DNA of 64,000 nucleotides, from assembly GCF_002195995.1 (NCBI RefSeq), contig NZ_NHON01000025.1, forward strand, positions 1-64,000, given 5' to 3'. The DNA comes from Inquilinus limosus. GTDB lineage: Bacteria; Pseudomonadota; Alphaproteobacteria; DSM-16000; Inquilinaceae. Under the pieces are notes generated by a model that was given only the letters and a program-made list of their open reading frames with translations, was not told the origin of the DNA and did not search any database. Positions 44,141 to 53,229 of this stretch are shown here, in pieces; position 1 is the first letter of the stretch, and every line of letters begins with the position of its first letter. Both the position numbers and the translations under genes were made by a program.

Positions 44141-45124
44141 TCAGCCCACCGGGTAGGGGCCTTCGGCGAAGCTCTCCGCATGGTAGCCCTTCGACCCGAC
44201 CAGCCGGGCCAGCGGGCTCCACAGGCTGCCGCCTGCCCGCAGCCGGTCGATCACCGCGGCGAAGTCGTGGCGGGGCCGCCAGCCCAGCTCGGCGCGGGCC
44301 CGGTCGTTGACATAGACCCGGTCGATGCCCGGCACCATCCGCCAGCCGCGGCGGGCATATTCCGCCTCATGGCCGGGGACGCGCCGCCGCACCACCGCCG
44401 GCGCATCACGCCGCAGCTCCGCCAGGTCCTCCGGCCGGAACGGCGTGGTGGCACTGACGATGTAGCGGCCGAAGCCGATCGCCGGCGCCTTCTCCAGCGC
44501 CAGCAGATGGGCGTCGACCACATCCTCGATGTCGACCCGCCGGAACAGGAATTCGCTGGCCTTCAGGTTGTCGTCGGCATAGGCGGCGCGCTTGGCCCCG
44601 TCATCGTCGGCCTCGGGGAAGAAGCGCGAGGTTCGCAGCACCAGGCAGGGCAGGCCGTGGTTGCGGTGGGACAGCTGGCACAGGTCTTCCGCCGCGGCCT
44701 TGGTGACGCCGTAGATGTTCTTCGGGACCGGCACGACATCCTCGGTCACCCAGGCGGCCGGGGCGTCCGGCGGCGGCACCAGCGCGTCGCCGAACACGCT
44801 GGTGGTGCTGGTGAAGACGAAGGCGCCAATGCCCGCGGCCGCCGCCTCCTCCAGCAGGTTCAGCGTGCCGGTGATGTTGGTGTCGACGAAGTCCTGCCGG
44901 GCATGGGTGGCGACATGCGGCTTGTGCAGCGTGGCGGCGTGCAGCACCGCCCGAGCCCCCGCCATGGCCGCCTGCACAACGCCGCGGTCGGCGACCGAGC
45001 CGACCCGGTCGGTGAACGCTCCTGGCAGCAGGTCGAGCCCGACGGCCTCGTGCCCGCGGTCCCGCAGCGTGCGGACCAGCGCCTCGCCGAGATGGCCGGA
45101 GCTGCCGGTGACCAGGACCTTCAT
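44141..45124 (-). CDS. NAD-dependent epimerase/dehydratase (extended SDR)
   Basis: A 327-residue extended short-chain dehydrogenase. The cofactor motif VTGSSGHLGEALVRTLRDRG is at about 4-23 and the catalytic Tyr and Lys in NIYGVTKAAAEDL (about 142-154), after a Ser/Thr in FTSTTSVFG. Such proteins epimerise, reduce or dehydrate nucleotide sugars in the cytoplasm; the substrate is not clear. The ATG at 45124 was chosen to start at the Rossmann strand; a GTG 15 nt upstream would overlap the EI gene stop. It follows ptsI on the same strand within 7 nt and may be co-transcribed. Confidence 0.85.
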   Translation of the reverse strand: MKVLVTGSSGHLGEALVRTLRDRGHEAVGLDLLPGAFTDRVGSVADRGVVQAAMAGARAVLHAATLHKPHVATHARQDFVDTNITGTLNLLEEAAAAGIGAFVFTSTTSVFGDALVPPPDAPAAWVTEDVVPVPKNIYGVTKAAAEDLCQLSHRNHGLPCLVLRTSRFFPEADDDGAKRAAYADDNLKASEFLFRRVDIEDVVDAHLLALEKAPAIGFGRYIVSATTPFRPEDLAELRRDAPAVVRRRVPGHEAEYARRGWRMVPGIDRVYVNDRARAELGWRPRHDFAAVIDRLRAGGSLWSPLARLVGSKGYHAESFAEGPYPVG

Positions 45125-45131
45125 CGGCCGC

Positions 45132-46919
45132 TCAACCACCTTCGTTGAAATCGTCCAGCAGCGCCGCGATGCGGCCGGAATCGGTCTGGTCCAGCATCAT
45201 CCGGGCGCGGCGGGCGGCGGCGACGCTGTCCAGCGTCAGGATCCGGCGCTTGACCTCCAAGAGGCGCAGCGGCGCCATCGACAGATCGCGGATGCCCAAG
45301 CCCACCAGCAGCGCGGTGAAGCGCGGGTCGCCGGCGATCTCGCCGCAGGCGCTGACCGGGATGCGGGCGCGCAGCGCCGCCTCGACCGTGAACTGCACCA
45401 GCCGCAGCACCGAGGTGTGCAGCGGGTCGTAGAGATGCGACACGGTCTCGTCGCCGCGATCGGCGGCCAGCGTGTACATCACCAGGTCGTTGGTGCCGAT
45501 GGCGAAGAAGTCGACCTCGCGCGCCAGGGCGTCGGCGATCAGCGCCGCGCCCGGCACCTCGATCATCGCGCCGAGCGGCGGCATCGCCGCCGGCACCGGC
45601 ACCCGGCGCCGCTTCAGCCGCCGCATCGTCCGGTCCAGCGCCGCCTTGACCGCGCGGATCTCGCCGATCGCGGTGATCATCGGCAGCAGCACCCGGATCG
45701 GCCCGTGCGCCCCGGCCCGCAGGATCGCCGCCAGCTGCGTCTCCAGCAGCTTCGGCTCCTTCAGCGACAGGCGGATGGCGCGCAGCCCCAGCGACGGGTT
45801 CGGGGCCTCGGCGAAGCGGCCGCCGAGCGCCGAGGCGATCTTGTCGCCGCCGAGGTCGAGGGTGCGGATGGTCACCGGCTTGCCGGCCATGCCCTCGACC
45901 ACGCCGCGCAGGATCGAATACTGCTCCTCCTCGCCCGGCAGGTCGTCGCGGTTCATGAACATGAACTCGGTGCGCAGCAGGCCGACGCCGGCGGCGTTCA
46001 GCTCCGTCGCCACCTGCACGTCGCGCGGCAGCTCGACATTGGCCGACAGGGTGACGGTGACGCCGTCGCGGCTGCAGGAGGGCAGGCCGACCAGCGCCTC
46101 CAGCTGCTTGCGGTCGGCCCGCGCCAGGTCGCGCCGGATGCGGTAGGCGGACAGCGTCTCCGTCGTCGGATCGATGATCACCTGGCCGGCGGCGCCGTCG
46201 ACGATAACGGTCTGGCCCGGGCGGACCCCGGCCAGCAGGCCGGGCACGCCCAGCACCGCCGGGAGGCCCAGCGACCGCGCCATCACCGCGGTGTGGCTCT
46301 GGGCCCCGCCGAGGGCCGAGGCGAAGCCCGCCACCCGACGCGGATCCATCAGCGCGGTGTCGGCCGGGGTGATCTCCTCGGCCAGCACGATGCTGCCCTC
46401 GGGCAGGTTGGCGAAGGCCTGGAACTGGCGCTTGGTCAGGTTGCGGATCAGCCGGGCCCCGACCTCGCGGATGTCGTCGATCCGGCTGGCCAGATAGCTG
46501 TCGTCCATCGCCGCGAACTGGGCGGCGATGGCCGTGATCTCCGACTGCACCGCGTATTCGGCGTTGACCCGCTCCTCGGCGATGCGGGCCTCGACCCCGC
46601 GCAAGAGGCGCGAGCCGGACAGGATCGCGGCATGGGCGTCCAGCAGGTAGCCGACATCCTCGGCCGCCTGCTCCGGCAGCGCCTGGGCCTTGGCCTTCAG
46701 CTTCTTGATCTGGCGGCGGGATTTGGCCAGCGCCTCGGCGAAGCGCTCGCGCTCGCCGGGCAGGTCGGCCTCCTCCAGCCGGTACTCGGGCACCTGCTCG
46801 AAGCCGCTCTCGATCAGATGGGCCGGGCCGATGGCGACGCCGCCGGAGACGGCGAGGCCGCCCAGCACGATCTCGCGGCCGGGTGCTGATCTCGAAAGGT
46901 CGGCGATCCGCGTCGCCAT
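45132..46919 (-). CDS. ptsI: Phosphoenolpyruvate-protein phosphotransferase (PTS enzyme I)
   Basis: A 595-residue EI that takes phosphate from PEP and passes it to HPr. The swivelling domain carries the phosphorylated His209 in GGAQSHTAVMARSLGLPAVLG. The C-terminal PEP-binding barrel holds GLLRTEFMFMNRDDLPGEEEQ, and the catalytic Cys in VSACGEIAGDP. There is no N-terminal GAF domain, so this is the PtsI rather than PtsP (EI-Ntr) layout. It is 4 nt downstream of ptsH. No sugar-specific EIIBC is present, so the chain probably works in regulation. Confidence 0.93.
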   Translation of the reverse strand: MATRIADLSRSAPGREIVLGGLAVSGGVAIGPAHLIESGFEQVPEYRLEEADLPGERERFAEALAKSRRQIKKLKAKAQALPEQAAEDVGYLLDAHAAILSGSRLLRGVEARIAEERVNAEYAVQSEITAIAAQFAAMDDSYLASRIDDIREVGARLIRNLTKRQFQAFANLPEGSIVLAEEITPADTALMDPRRVAGFASALGGAQSHTAVMARSLGLPAVLGVPGLLAGVRPGQTVIVDGAAGQVIIDPTTETLSAYRIRRDLARADRKQLEALVGLPSCSRDGVTVTLSANVELPRDVQVATELNAAGVGLLRTEFMFMNRDDLPGEEEQYSILRGVVEGMAGKPVTIRTLDLGGDKIASALGGRFAEAPNPSLGLRAIRLSLKEPKLLETQLAAILRAGAHGPIRVLLPMITAIGEIRAVKAALDRTMRRLKRRRVPVPAAMPPLGAMIEVPGAALIADALAREVDFFAIGTNDLVMYTLAADRGDETVSHLYDPLHTSVLRLVQFTVEAALRARIPVSACGEIAGDPRFTALLVGLGIRDLSMAPLRLLEVKRRILTLDSVAAARRARMMLDQTDSGRIAALLDDFNEGG

Positions 46920-46923
46920 GGCG

Positions 46924-47226
46924 TCAGTCCTCGTCGAAGCCGCGCTCGACCAGGGAGGCGAGCGCCGCCAGGGCTTCCGCCGCCTGCGGCCCTGCCGCGG
47001 CGATCGAAATGTCGGTGCCGATGCCGGCCGCCAGCATCATCAGCCCCATGATCGACTGGCCGCCGACCTCGGTGCCGTTGCGCTCGACCCAGATCTCGGC
47101 ATCGAACTCGGCCACCAGCTTGACGAACTTGGCCGCCGCCCGGGCGTGCAGGCCGCGTTGGTTGCGGATCGTGACCGTGCGTGTCAGGCGGTCCATGGCC
47201 GTGTCCGGGGCCCCCGGCGCGCTCAT
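46924..47226 (-). CDS. ptsH: Phosphocarrier protein HPr
   Basis: A 100-residue HPr. The phosphorylated His27 lies in IRNQRGLHARAAAKFVKL, and Ser58 in VGGQSIMGLMML is the site used by HPr kinase. The ATG at 47226 overlaps the EIIA stop (ATGA), supporting this start, though an internal Met at 11 would give the more usual size and spacing. It receives phosphate from EI and passes it to EIIA. The presence of hprK three genes upstream fits Ser phosphorylation control of this protein. Confidence 0.93.
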   Translation of the reverse strand: MSAPGAPDTAMDRLTRTVTIRNQRGLHARAAAKFVKLVAEFDAEIWVERNGTEVGGQSIMGLMMLAAGIGTDISIAAAGPQAAEALAALASLVERGFDED

Positions 47227-47648
47227 TTGCGCTTCTCGGGCTTCAGCAGGGCCGAGGCCACGCTGATGTATTTCTGCCCGGCCTCGCGGGCCGCGGTCAC
47301 CGCGTCGGTCAGGGTGTCGGTCTTCCGCACCGAGGCCAGCTTGATCAGCATCGGCAGGTTGATGCCGGCGATCACCTCGACATTGGCGCGGTCCAGGATC
47401 GAGATCGCCAGGTTCGACGGCGTGCCGCCGAACATGTCGGTCAGCAGCACCACGCCGCGCCCGCCATCGACCGCGGACACCTTGTCCATGATCTCCGCCC
47501 GGCGCTGCTCCATGTCGTCCTCGGGGCCGATGCAGACGGTGGCCACCTGGGGCTGGGCGCCCACCACATGCTCCATCGCTGCGACGAACTCGTCGGCGAG
47601 ACGACCATGGGTCACGAGGACCATGCCGATCATCGGGTGGGTGGTCAT
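47223..47648 (-). CDS. PTS mannose-type EIIA protein (ManX-like)
   Basis: A 141-residue EIIA of the mannose (AgaF/ManX) class. The phosphorylated His14 lies in MIGMVLVTHGRLADEF, and DMFGGTPSNLA is the family motif in the middle. No EIIB or EIIC gene is nearby, so this appears to be a regulatory EIIA, as in other alphaproteobacterial PTS clusters. Its stop overlaps the ptsH start, and rapZ lies 28 nt upstream. It is the likely end point of the phosphate chain EI-HPr-EIIA. Confidence 0.92.
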   Translation of the reverse strand: MTTHPMIGMVLVTHGRLADEFVAAMEHVVGAQPQVATVCIGPEDDMEQRRAEIMDKVSAVDGGRGVVLLTDMFGGTPSNLAISILDRANVEVIAGINLPMLIKLASVRKTDTLTDAVTAAREAGQKYISVASALLKPEKRK

Positions 47649-47676
47649 GTCGTTCCGGATGCCTTCCTGTCAGCCC

Positions 47677-48558
47677 TTACGTCGGCATGTCGCGATGGAC
47701 CAGCCCGCGGCGGGTGCCCTGGCCGTCCAGCCAAGCCGCCAGCGTCTCCGCCACGAACACCGATCGATGTTTGCCGCCGGTGCAGCCGACGGCGATGGTC
47801 AGGTAGCTCTTGCCCTCGCGGTTGTAGCGCGGCAGCAGCGGTTCGAGCAGCCCGAACAGGGATGCCATGAACGGGTCGAATTGCGGGTCGCGGCGGACCA
47901 TCTCCTGCACCGCCGCGGCCTGGCCGGTCAGCGGCCGCAGTTCCGGCACCCAATGCGGGTTGTCGAGGAAGCGGACGTCGAACACCAGGTCGGCCTCGCG
48001 CGGCAGGCCGCGCTTGAACGAGAAGGACATCACCGTGACATACAGGCCGGGCGCGGTGTCCAGGCCGAAATGCCCCTCGATCAGCCGCCGCAGGTCCTGC
48101 GGGCTGGTCAGCGAGGTGTCGACCACCACATCGGCCAGCAGGCGCAGCGGGTACAGCTCCAGCCGCTCGCGGCGGATGCCGTCGGCCACCGGCCGGTCGA
48201 TCGCCAGCGGGTGGCGCCGGCGCGTCTCGGTGAAGCGGCGCTGCAGCACCTCGTCATCGGCATCGACGAACAGCAGCCGGACATCGACGTCGCCGCGGGC
48301 GCGCAGGGCTGCGATCTCGGCCTCCAGCGCCTCGACCGAGAAGCCGCGGGTGCGGGTGTCGATGGTCACGGCCATCGGCCGGCCTTCGGCATGGTCGACC
48401 AGCGGGCCCAAGAGCGCGATCGGCAGGTTGTCGATCGCCTCGTGGCCGAGATCCTCGAGGGTCTTGAGCGAGGTGGAATGGCCGGCGCCGGACAGGCCGG
48501 TCACCAGCACCAGACGGTGGCGCGCGCCGGGGCGCGCCGGTTGGGAACTGTCGGTCAT
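47677..48558 (-). CDS. rapZ: RNase adapter protein RapZ, P-loop lysine replaced by His
   Basis: A 293-residue RapZ/YvcJ-family protein, typical length 280-300. The N-terminal P-loop reads GLSGAGHSTSLK (21-32); His27 stands where a Lys is expected. The C-terminal domain has VDTSLTSPQDLRRLIEGHF and the signature IAVGCTGGKHRSVFVAE (about 255-271). RapZ guides RNase E to sRNAs such as GlmZ in E. coli and senses glucosamine-6-phosphate; the alphaproteobacterial role is less clear. The ATG overlaps the hprK stop (4 nt). The non-canonical P-loop may affect nucleotide binding. Confidence 0.92.
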   Translation of the reverse strand: MTDSSQPARPGARHRLVLVTGLSGAGHSTSLKTLEDLGHEAIDNLPIALLGPLVDHAEGRPMAVTIDTRTRGFSVEALEAEIAALRARGDVDVRLLFVDADDEVLQRRFTETRRRHPLAIDRPVADGIRRERLELYPLRLLADVVVDTSLTSPQDLRRLIEGHFGLDTAPGLYVTVMSFSFKRGLPREADLVFDVRFLDNPHWVPELRPLTGQAAAVQEMVRRDPQFDPFMASLFGLLEPLLPRYNREGKSYLTIAVGCTGGKHRSVFVAETLAAWLDGQGTRRGLVHRDMPT

Positions 48559-48992
48559 CGGGCGAGACGGCGTGCGGGCAGGGCCAGGGCGGCCAGGGTC
48601 AGGCGCAGCTTGATCGGCGCCGAGGCCTCGAACGGCGCCACCGCGACCAGCGGCAGGCGGATGCCGAGATAGGCGCAGGTCCCCGGCTCCGGCAGCCGCT
48701 CGATCGCCTCGGCCGGCTTCAGGTCGGCGACCAGCAGCACCGGGGCGGAGGGGTCGAACGGCACCGGGATCGGCCCGAAGCCGCGGGCCTCGATCAGCCC
48801 GGCCAGGGCGGCGGGCGGGCGCGCCACCACGACGCCGCCCTCGAGCGAGAGCTGCACCCGGTCGTCGGCGACCAGGCGCCCCCCGGCATCGATCAGCCGG
48901 AGGGCCAGGTCGGATTTGCCGCTGCCCGACGGCCCGCGCAGCAGCACGCCGCGGCCGTCGACTGCGACGCAGGTCGCATGGATCGTCGCCAT
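48555..48992 (-). CDS. hprK: HPr kinase/phosphorylase, short alphaproteobacterial type
   Basis: A 145-residue HprK, lacking the N-terminal domain seen in Firmicutes, as is normal in alphaproteobacteria. Walker A is GPSGSGKS (20-27) in VLLRGPSGSGKSDLALRLI, and LVADDRVQL gives the catalytic acidic residues. It phosphorylates HPr on the conserved Ser. The ATG at 48992 fits the family start MATIHATCVAVDGRGV; an upstream frame adds residues unlike HprK. It is separated from chvG by the SH3-PPC gene and overlaps rapZ by 4 nt. Confidence 0.9.
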   Translation of the reverse strand: MATIHATCVAVDGRGVLLRGPSGSGKSDLALRLIDAGGRLVADDRVQLSLEGGVVVARPPAALAGLIEARGFGPIPVPFDPSAPVLLVADLKPAEAIERLPEPGTCAYLGIRLPLVAVAPFEASAPIKLRLTLAALALPARRLAR

Positions 48993-49064
48993 CGCGGGTG
49001 GGAAGGTGACCGGCCCCCCGACGCCTGTCAATCGCAACGGCAAATCATCGGACAACAAGACGGG

Positions 49065-50549
49065 TTATTTCGCCGGCACCGCCTTGGCCTCCAGCGTGTA
49101 CGGCGTGTCGCCCTGGTAGGAGTAGACCCGCAACAGATAGGTGCCGGGATCCAGCCGCAGGTTCAGCACCTCCGGATCGGTGCCGGATTCGGCGCCGCTG
49201 ATCAGGCTCTCCTGGTCCGAGGCGCGCAGCAGGTCGATGTCGGCGTCGCCCTGCTCCATGGTCAGGCGGATGGTGACGTCGGCGCGGTTGACCAGGGTGA
49301 AGGTCCAGTAGTCGTCGCGGTCGGTGAAGCCGACCCAGTCCTTCACGGTGACCGGCGTCGGCCCGACATGCTCCAGCTTGCCGGCCTCCTCCGGCGTGTT
49401 GCCGGCATTGTCGGGCGGCGGCGGGGCGGCAGCCTCGCCGGCCACGGTCACCCGGTACTCGGTGGCCTCGGTGCCGGCCGGATAGACGTTCAGGTAGTAG
49501 GTGCCGGCATCCAGCGTCGCGGTCAGCAATTCCGCCTCGCTGTCGGTGTTGGTGCCGCTCAGGAGGTAGCTGCCGTCGGCGCCCACCAGGTTGATGTCGG
49601 CGTCGGCCGACATGCCGTCCAGGCCGATGGTGACCTTCTGCCGCTCGCGGATGGTGAAGGCGTAGTAGTCGCTGGTGTCGGCTGGGCCGACCCAGTCGCT
49701 GGCATCGGTGCTGGTGCCGGTGATGTCGCCCAGGTCGCGCGCGTCGGACTGGCTGGCGCCGGCCGCATCCGGCGGCGGCTCCTGGCCCGGCGTGCCGGAG
49801 ACGGAGAGGCGGTACGGCGTGTTGTCGCCATAGCTGGTGACGGCCACGTAGTAGGTGCCGGGGCCGACCGTGGTGAAGATGCGCTCGTCATCCGAGCCGG
49901 CATTGGCCGAGGAGCCGAGGCCGTTGCCGTCCTTGTCCTTCAGCTCGACATCGGCATCGCCGGTCAGGCCGGTGAGGGTGACGGTCAGGTCGGTCCAATC
50001 CGCGATGGTGACGGCGTAGACATCGGTCTGGTCGTCATTCGAGACCCGGCCGTCGGCGGTCAGCGGCGAGGCGCCGACGGCGCCGAGCGGCGTGGCGGTG
50101 GAGATGCTGTCATCGGCGGAGTCGTCGGCCGGGGGCGTGGCGGGCGTGCCCTCGGTGCCGGCGCCGGGCATGGCGATGCGCATCGGCGCCAGGGTCTGCG
50201 CCCACATGTAGCCGACCGGCGTCTTCGGGGTCTGCACCCGCACCCAGCCGCCGGAGGCCAGCCGGCCGGTGACGATGACCTGCGACCCGAAGGGCAGGGT
50301 CTCCTTCAGCTCGGCGGTGCCGTTCGGCGCGCCGCGGACCGAGGCGCTGGCCCAGGTGACGAAGGACAGCGCGTCCATCTCCTCGGCCACCGCCGGCGCG
50401 GCTGCGGGCGGGGCCGGCGGCGCGGGCACGGCCACCTGGTCCTGGACCTCGACGACGACCGGCGGCGGCACCACCGTCTGGGCCAGGGCCGGCGCCGCGG
50501 CCAGGGCGAAGACGCTGCCGAGCAGCAGCCCGCGCAGGCTCGATATCAT
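49065..50549 (-). CDS. Secreted SH3 plus triple PPC-domain protein
   Basis: A 494-residue exported protein with a Sec signal peptide (about 1-23, ending AAPALAQ), then a Pro/Val linker, a bacterial SH3 domain (about 64-122; SASVRGAPNGTAEL, GGWVRVQTPKTPVGYMW) and three pre-peptidase C-terminal (PPC) domains at about 160-255, 270-370 and 390-490. Each PPC domain ends in a motif like GPGTYYVAVTSYGD, DAGTYYLNVYPAG or DPGTYLLRVYSYQG. PPC domains are adhesive beta-sandwiches of secreted proteins. It sits between chvG and hprK, where other alphaproteobacteria usually have none, as far as I recall. It may help ChvG sense the envelope, which is inference. Confidence 0.9.
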   Translation of the reverse strand: MISSLRGLLLGSVFALAAAPALAQTVVPPPVVVEVQDQVAVPAPPAPPAAAPAVAEEMDALSFVTWASASVRGAPNGTAELKETLPFGSQVIVTGRLASGGWVRVQTPKTPVGYMWAQTLAPMRIAMPGAGTEGTPATPPADDSADDSISTATPLGAVGASPLTADGRVSNDDQTDVYAVTIADWTDLTVTLTGLTGDADVELKDKDGNGLGSSANAGSDDERIFTTVGPGTYYVAVTSYGDNTPYRLSVSGTPGQEPPPDAAGASQSDARDLGDITGTSTDASDWVGPADTSDYYAFTIRERQKVTIGLDGMSADADINLVGADGSYLLSGTNTDSEAELLTATLDAGTYYLNVYPAGTEATEYRVTVAGEAAAPPPPDNAGNTPEEAGKLEHVGPTPVTVKDWVGFTDRDDYWTFTLVNRADVTIRLTMEQGDADIDLLRASDQESLISGAESGTDPEVLNLRLDPGTYLLRVYSYQGDTPYTLEAKAVPAK

Positions 50550-50592
50550 GAAAAACCCCCTTCGATGCGGAATGTCGTGGTCGGTACCGCCC

Positions 50593-52344
50593 TCACTTCG
50601 CGGGGATCTTCACCGTGAAGCGGGCGCCGGGGCGCCCCTCCCGGTTTTCGGCGAAGATCTGGCCGCGATGGGCGGTGATGATCTGCTTCGAGATGCTGAG
50701 GCCGAGGCCGGAATGGGTGCCGAACTTCTCCCCGGCCGGGCGCTCGGTGTAGAACCGGTCGAAGATCGCATCCAGCTTGGCCGGCGGGATGCCGGGGCCG
50801 TCATCCTCGATGGTGGCGATCACCCAGGCGCCCTCGCGCCGGGCGCGCAGGGTGATGGCGCCGTCGGCCGGCGAGAACGAGATCGCGTTGGTGATCAGGT
50901 TGCGGAACACCTGCACCAGCCGGTCCTCGATGCCGGGCACGGTCAGGGCCGATCCGGGCGGCAGGCTCAGGGACACCTTGATCCCGGTGTCCTCCAGCGT
51001 GGTCTTGTACAGCTCGGTCAGCATCCCGAGCATGCGGGCGATGTCGACCGTCCCGGTCTCGGCCCGCGACAGCTCGGCATCCAGCCGCGACGCGTCGGAG
51101 ATGTCGGTGATCAGCCGGTCCAGCCGCTGCACATCCTCCAGGATGATGGCCATCAGCCGGCGCTGCTGCGCCGGATCGGTGATGCGCGCCGTGGTCTCGA
51201 CCGCGCTGCGCAGCGAGGTCAGCGGGTTCTTGATCTCGTGCGACACGTCGGCGGCGAAGCGCTCGATCGCGTCGATCCGGGTCCACAGCGCCGCGGTCAT
51301 GGCCCGGAGGGCCGAGGCCAGCTCGCCGATCTCGTCGCGCCGGCCGCTCATGTCCGGGATCTCGATCTTGCGGCCGCGGCCCTGCTGCACCCGCTCCGCC
51401 GCCCGCGCCAGCCGGCGGATCGGCCGGGTGATGGTGCCGGCGAGGTACAGCGACAGGATGATGGTGACGCCCAGCGCGATGGCGAAGACCTTCAGGATCT
51501 CCTCGCGCACCGTCTGCAGGTTGCCCTCGATATTGACGCCCTCGCGGGTCATCAGCACCGCGCCCAGCACCAGCCGCACGCGCTGCACCGGCACGGCGAC
51601 GCCCAGCATCAGCTTGCCGTCCTCGCGGGTCCAGATCTGGCGGCCGACGCCGCCCGACAGCGCGGCGCGGACGCTGGCATAGTCGTTGCCCTGCTGGTCC
51701 TGGCGCTCGACATAGGTCGGCCAGCGCTTGCGCGGCCCGGCGAACTCGCTCGACCAGTCGTAGATCGCGTCCCAGATGCCGCGCAGCCAGCCCTTGGACT
51801 GCGGCGGCAGCAGCGGCCGCACCTCGATGATGCCGCCGGGCTGGCCCAGCATCCGGCTGTCGGCCACCAGCTTGCCGTCGGCGCCGAACAGCCGGGCGCG
51901 GGTGTCGTTGGTCTGGTACACCCGGCGCACGATCTGGCGGGCATTGTCCGGGTCCAGCGACTGCACCGTGTCGACGCCGCCCACCACGGCCGCCTCGGCC
52001 AGGTTGGCGGCCAGGATCGTGGCCTCGGCGTCGAGCGAGGACAGCTCGTTCTCGATCAGCCGCTCCTGGTAGGACGACAGGTACAGCATGCCGCCGACCA
52101 GCATCATCAGGGCCATCATGTTGACGGCCAGGACCCGGGCGGTGAGCTTGGAGAAGAAGCGGCGGCGCAGGCGCGCGACCGGGGCGTCGACGGCGCGGCC
52201 GCCGACCGGGGTCGCGGTGATCGGGTCGGCAGCCGCCTCCGGCGCGGCGGCCTCGGGGACGGGGCCGGTCGCGTCGGGACCGGCCTCGGCCGGCTCGCCG
52301 AGGCGCGGCGCCGGACCGCGGGAGGCTCGCAGCGGGGCCGTCAT
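50593..52344 (-). CDS. chvG: Two-component sensor histidine kinase ChvG (ExoS)
   Basis: A 583-residue membrane kinase. After a long Pro/Ala N-terminus, helix one is at about 68-90, a periplasmic sensor domain follows, and helix two leads into a HAMP segment (about 280-330). The dimerisation box is FAADVSHEIKNPLTSLR with the phosphorylated His, and the ATP domain shows the N box, DDGPGIPPAKLD and SGLGLSISKQII. It phosphorylates ChvI. In rhizobia this system responds to acid and envelope state and controls exopolysaccharide and virulence. It lies 41 nt downstream of chvI and 43 nt upstream of the SH3-PPC gene on one strand. Confidence 0.94.
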   Translation of the reverse strand: MTAPLRASRGPAPRLGEPAEAGPDATGPVPEAAAPEAAADPITATPVGGRAVDAPVARLRRRFFSKLTARVLAVNMMALMMLVGGMLYLSSYQERLIENELSSLDAEATILAANLAEAAVVGGVDTVQSLDPDNARQIVRRVYQTNDTRARLFGADGKLVADSRMLGQPGGIIEVRPLLPPQSKGWLRGIWDAIYDWSSEFAGPRKRWPTYVERQDQQGNDYASVRAALSGGVGRQIWTREDGKLMLGVAVPVQRVRLVLGAVLMTREGVNIEGNLQTVREEILKVFAIALGVTIILSLYLAGTITRPIRRLARAAERVQQGRGRKIEIPDMSGRRDEIGELASALRAMTAALWTRIDAIERFAADVSHEIKNPLTSLRSAVETTARITDPAQQRRLMAIILEDVQRLDRLITDISDASRLDAELSRAETGTVDIARMLGMLTELYKTTLEDTGIKVSLSLPPGSALTVPGIEDRLVQVFRNLITNAISFSPADGAITLRARREGAWVIATIEDDGPGIPPAKLDAIFDRFYTERPAGEKFGTHSGLGLSISKQIITAHRGQIFAENREGRPGARFTVKIPAK

Positions 52345-52385
52345 GGGGGGCGTGTCATGGCATCATGCGGCGGCCGCCGGCGCGC

Positions 52386-53084
52386 TCAGGCCTCCTTGTA
52401 GCGGTAGCCGACGCCGTACAGCGTCTCGATGTGGCCGAACTCGGTGTCGATCGCCTTGAACTTCTTGCGGATGCGCTTGATGTGGCTGTCGATGGTGCGG
52501 TCGTCGACATAGATGTGCTCGCCATAGGCCGCGTCCATCAACTGGTCGCGGCTCTTGACGTGGCCGGGGCGGATGGCCAGGGCCTTGACCAGCAGGAACT
52601 CGGTGACCGTGAGGTCGATGGTCTCGCCGCGCCACAGGCAGGCATGGCGGTTGCCGTCCAGCGTCAGGTCGCCGCGGGTCACCACGGCGGCGGGGTCGGC
52701 CGGCGTCGTGTCGGTCGCCAGCTGCTCGCGCCGCAGCAGGGCCCGGATCCGCTCGATCAGCAGGCGCTGCGAGAACGGCTTCTTGATGTAGTCGTCGGCG
52801 CCCATGCGCAGGCCGAGCAGCTCGTCGACCTCGTCGTCCTTCGAGGTCAGGAAGATCACCGGCATGTTGGTGGTCTTGCGCAGCCGGCCCAAGAGCTCCA
52901 TCCCGTCCATGCGCGGCATCTTGATGTCGAGGACGGCCAGGTCGACAGGCTTCTGGGCCAGCCCGCGCAGCGCCTCGTCGCCGTCGGAGAAGGTGCGGAC
53001 CTCGTAGCCTTCCGACTCCAGCGACATCGCGACCGATGTCAGGATGTTACGGTCGTCATCGACCAGCGCGATGGTCTGGGCCAT
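52386..53084 (-). CDS. chvI: DNA-binding response regulator ChvI
   Basis: A 232-residue OmpR/PhoB-family regulator. The receiver domain carries the acidic pocket DDD (9-11), the phosphorylated D53 in [11 protein letters not shown], and the signal-linked Lys in DDYIKKPFS. The C-terminal winged helix holds [20 protein letters not shown] and ends in the family's [14 protein letters not shown]. The start at 53084 is the first giving a normal receiver N-terminus. It is the first gene of the chvI-chvG-SH3/PPC-hprK-rapZ-EIIA-ptsH-ptsI group and is divergent from the HugZ-like gene. Confidence 0.95.
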   Translation of the reverse strand: MAQTIALVDDDRNILTSVAMSLESEGYEVRTFSDGDEALRGLAQKPVDLAVLDIKMPRMDGMELLGRLRKTTNMPVIFLTSKDDEVDELLGLRMGADDYIKKPFSQRLLIERIRALLRREQLATDTTPADPAAVVTRGDLTLDGNRHACLWRGETIDLTVTEFLLVKALAIRPGHVKSRDQLMDAAYGEHIYVDDRTIDSHIKRIRKKFKAIDTEFGHIETLYGVGYRYKEA

Positions 53085-53229
53085 GGCCCCCTCCACTCTC
53101 CACCACCCGCCCCCGGCGGGTGCAAATGCACGTTGCCGGGGACGCTGAACGCCCAATATGGCGTATTCGCGGCCAAAATGTCACTCGGACGAGGTAATCT
53201 CCAAAGAAAACCAGCGAGGTAGCTGCGCC

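Noticed and set aside
45132-46919. Call of PtsP (EI-Ntr)
   Set aside because: No N-terminal GAF domain is present; the layout is that of PtsI.
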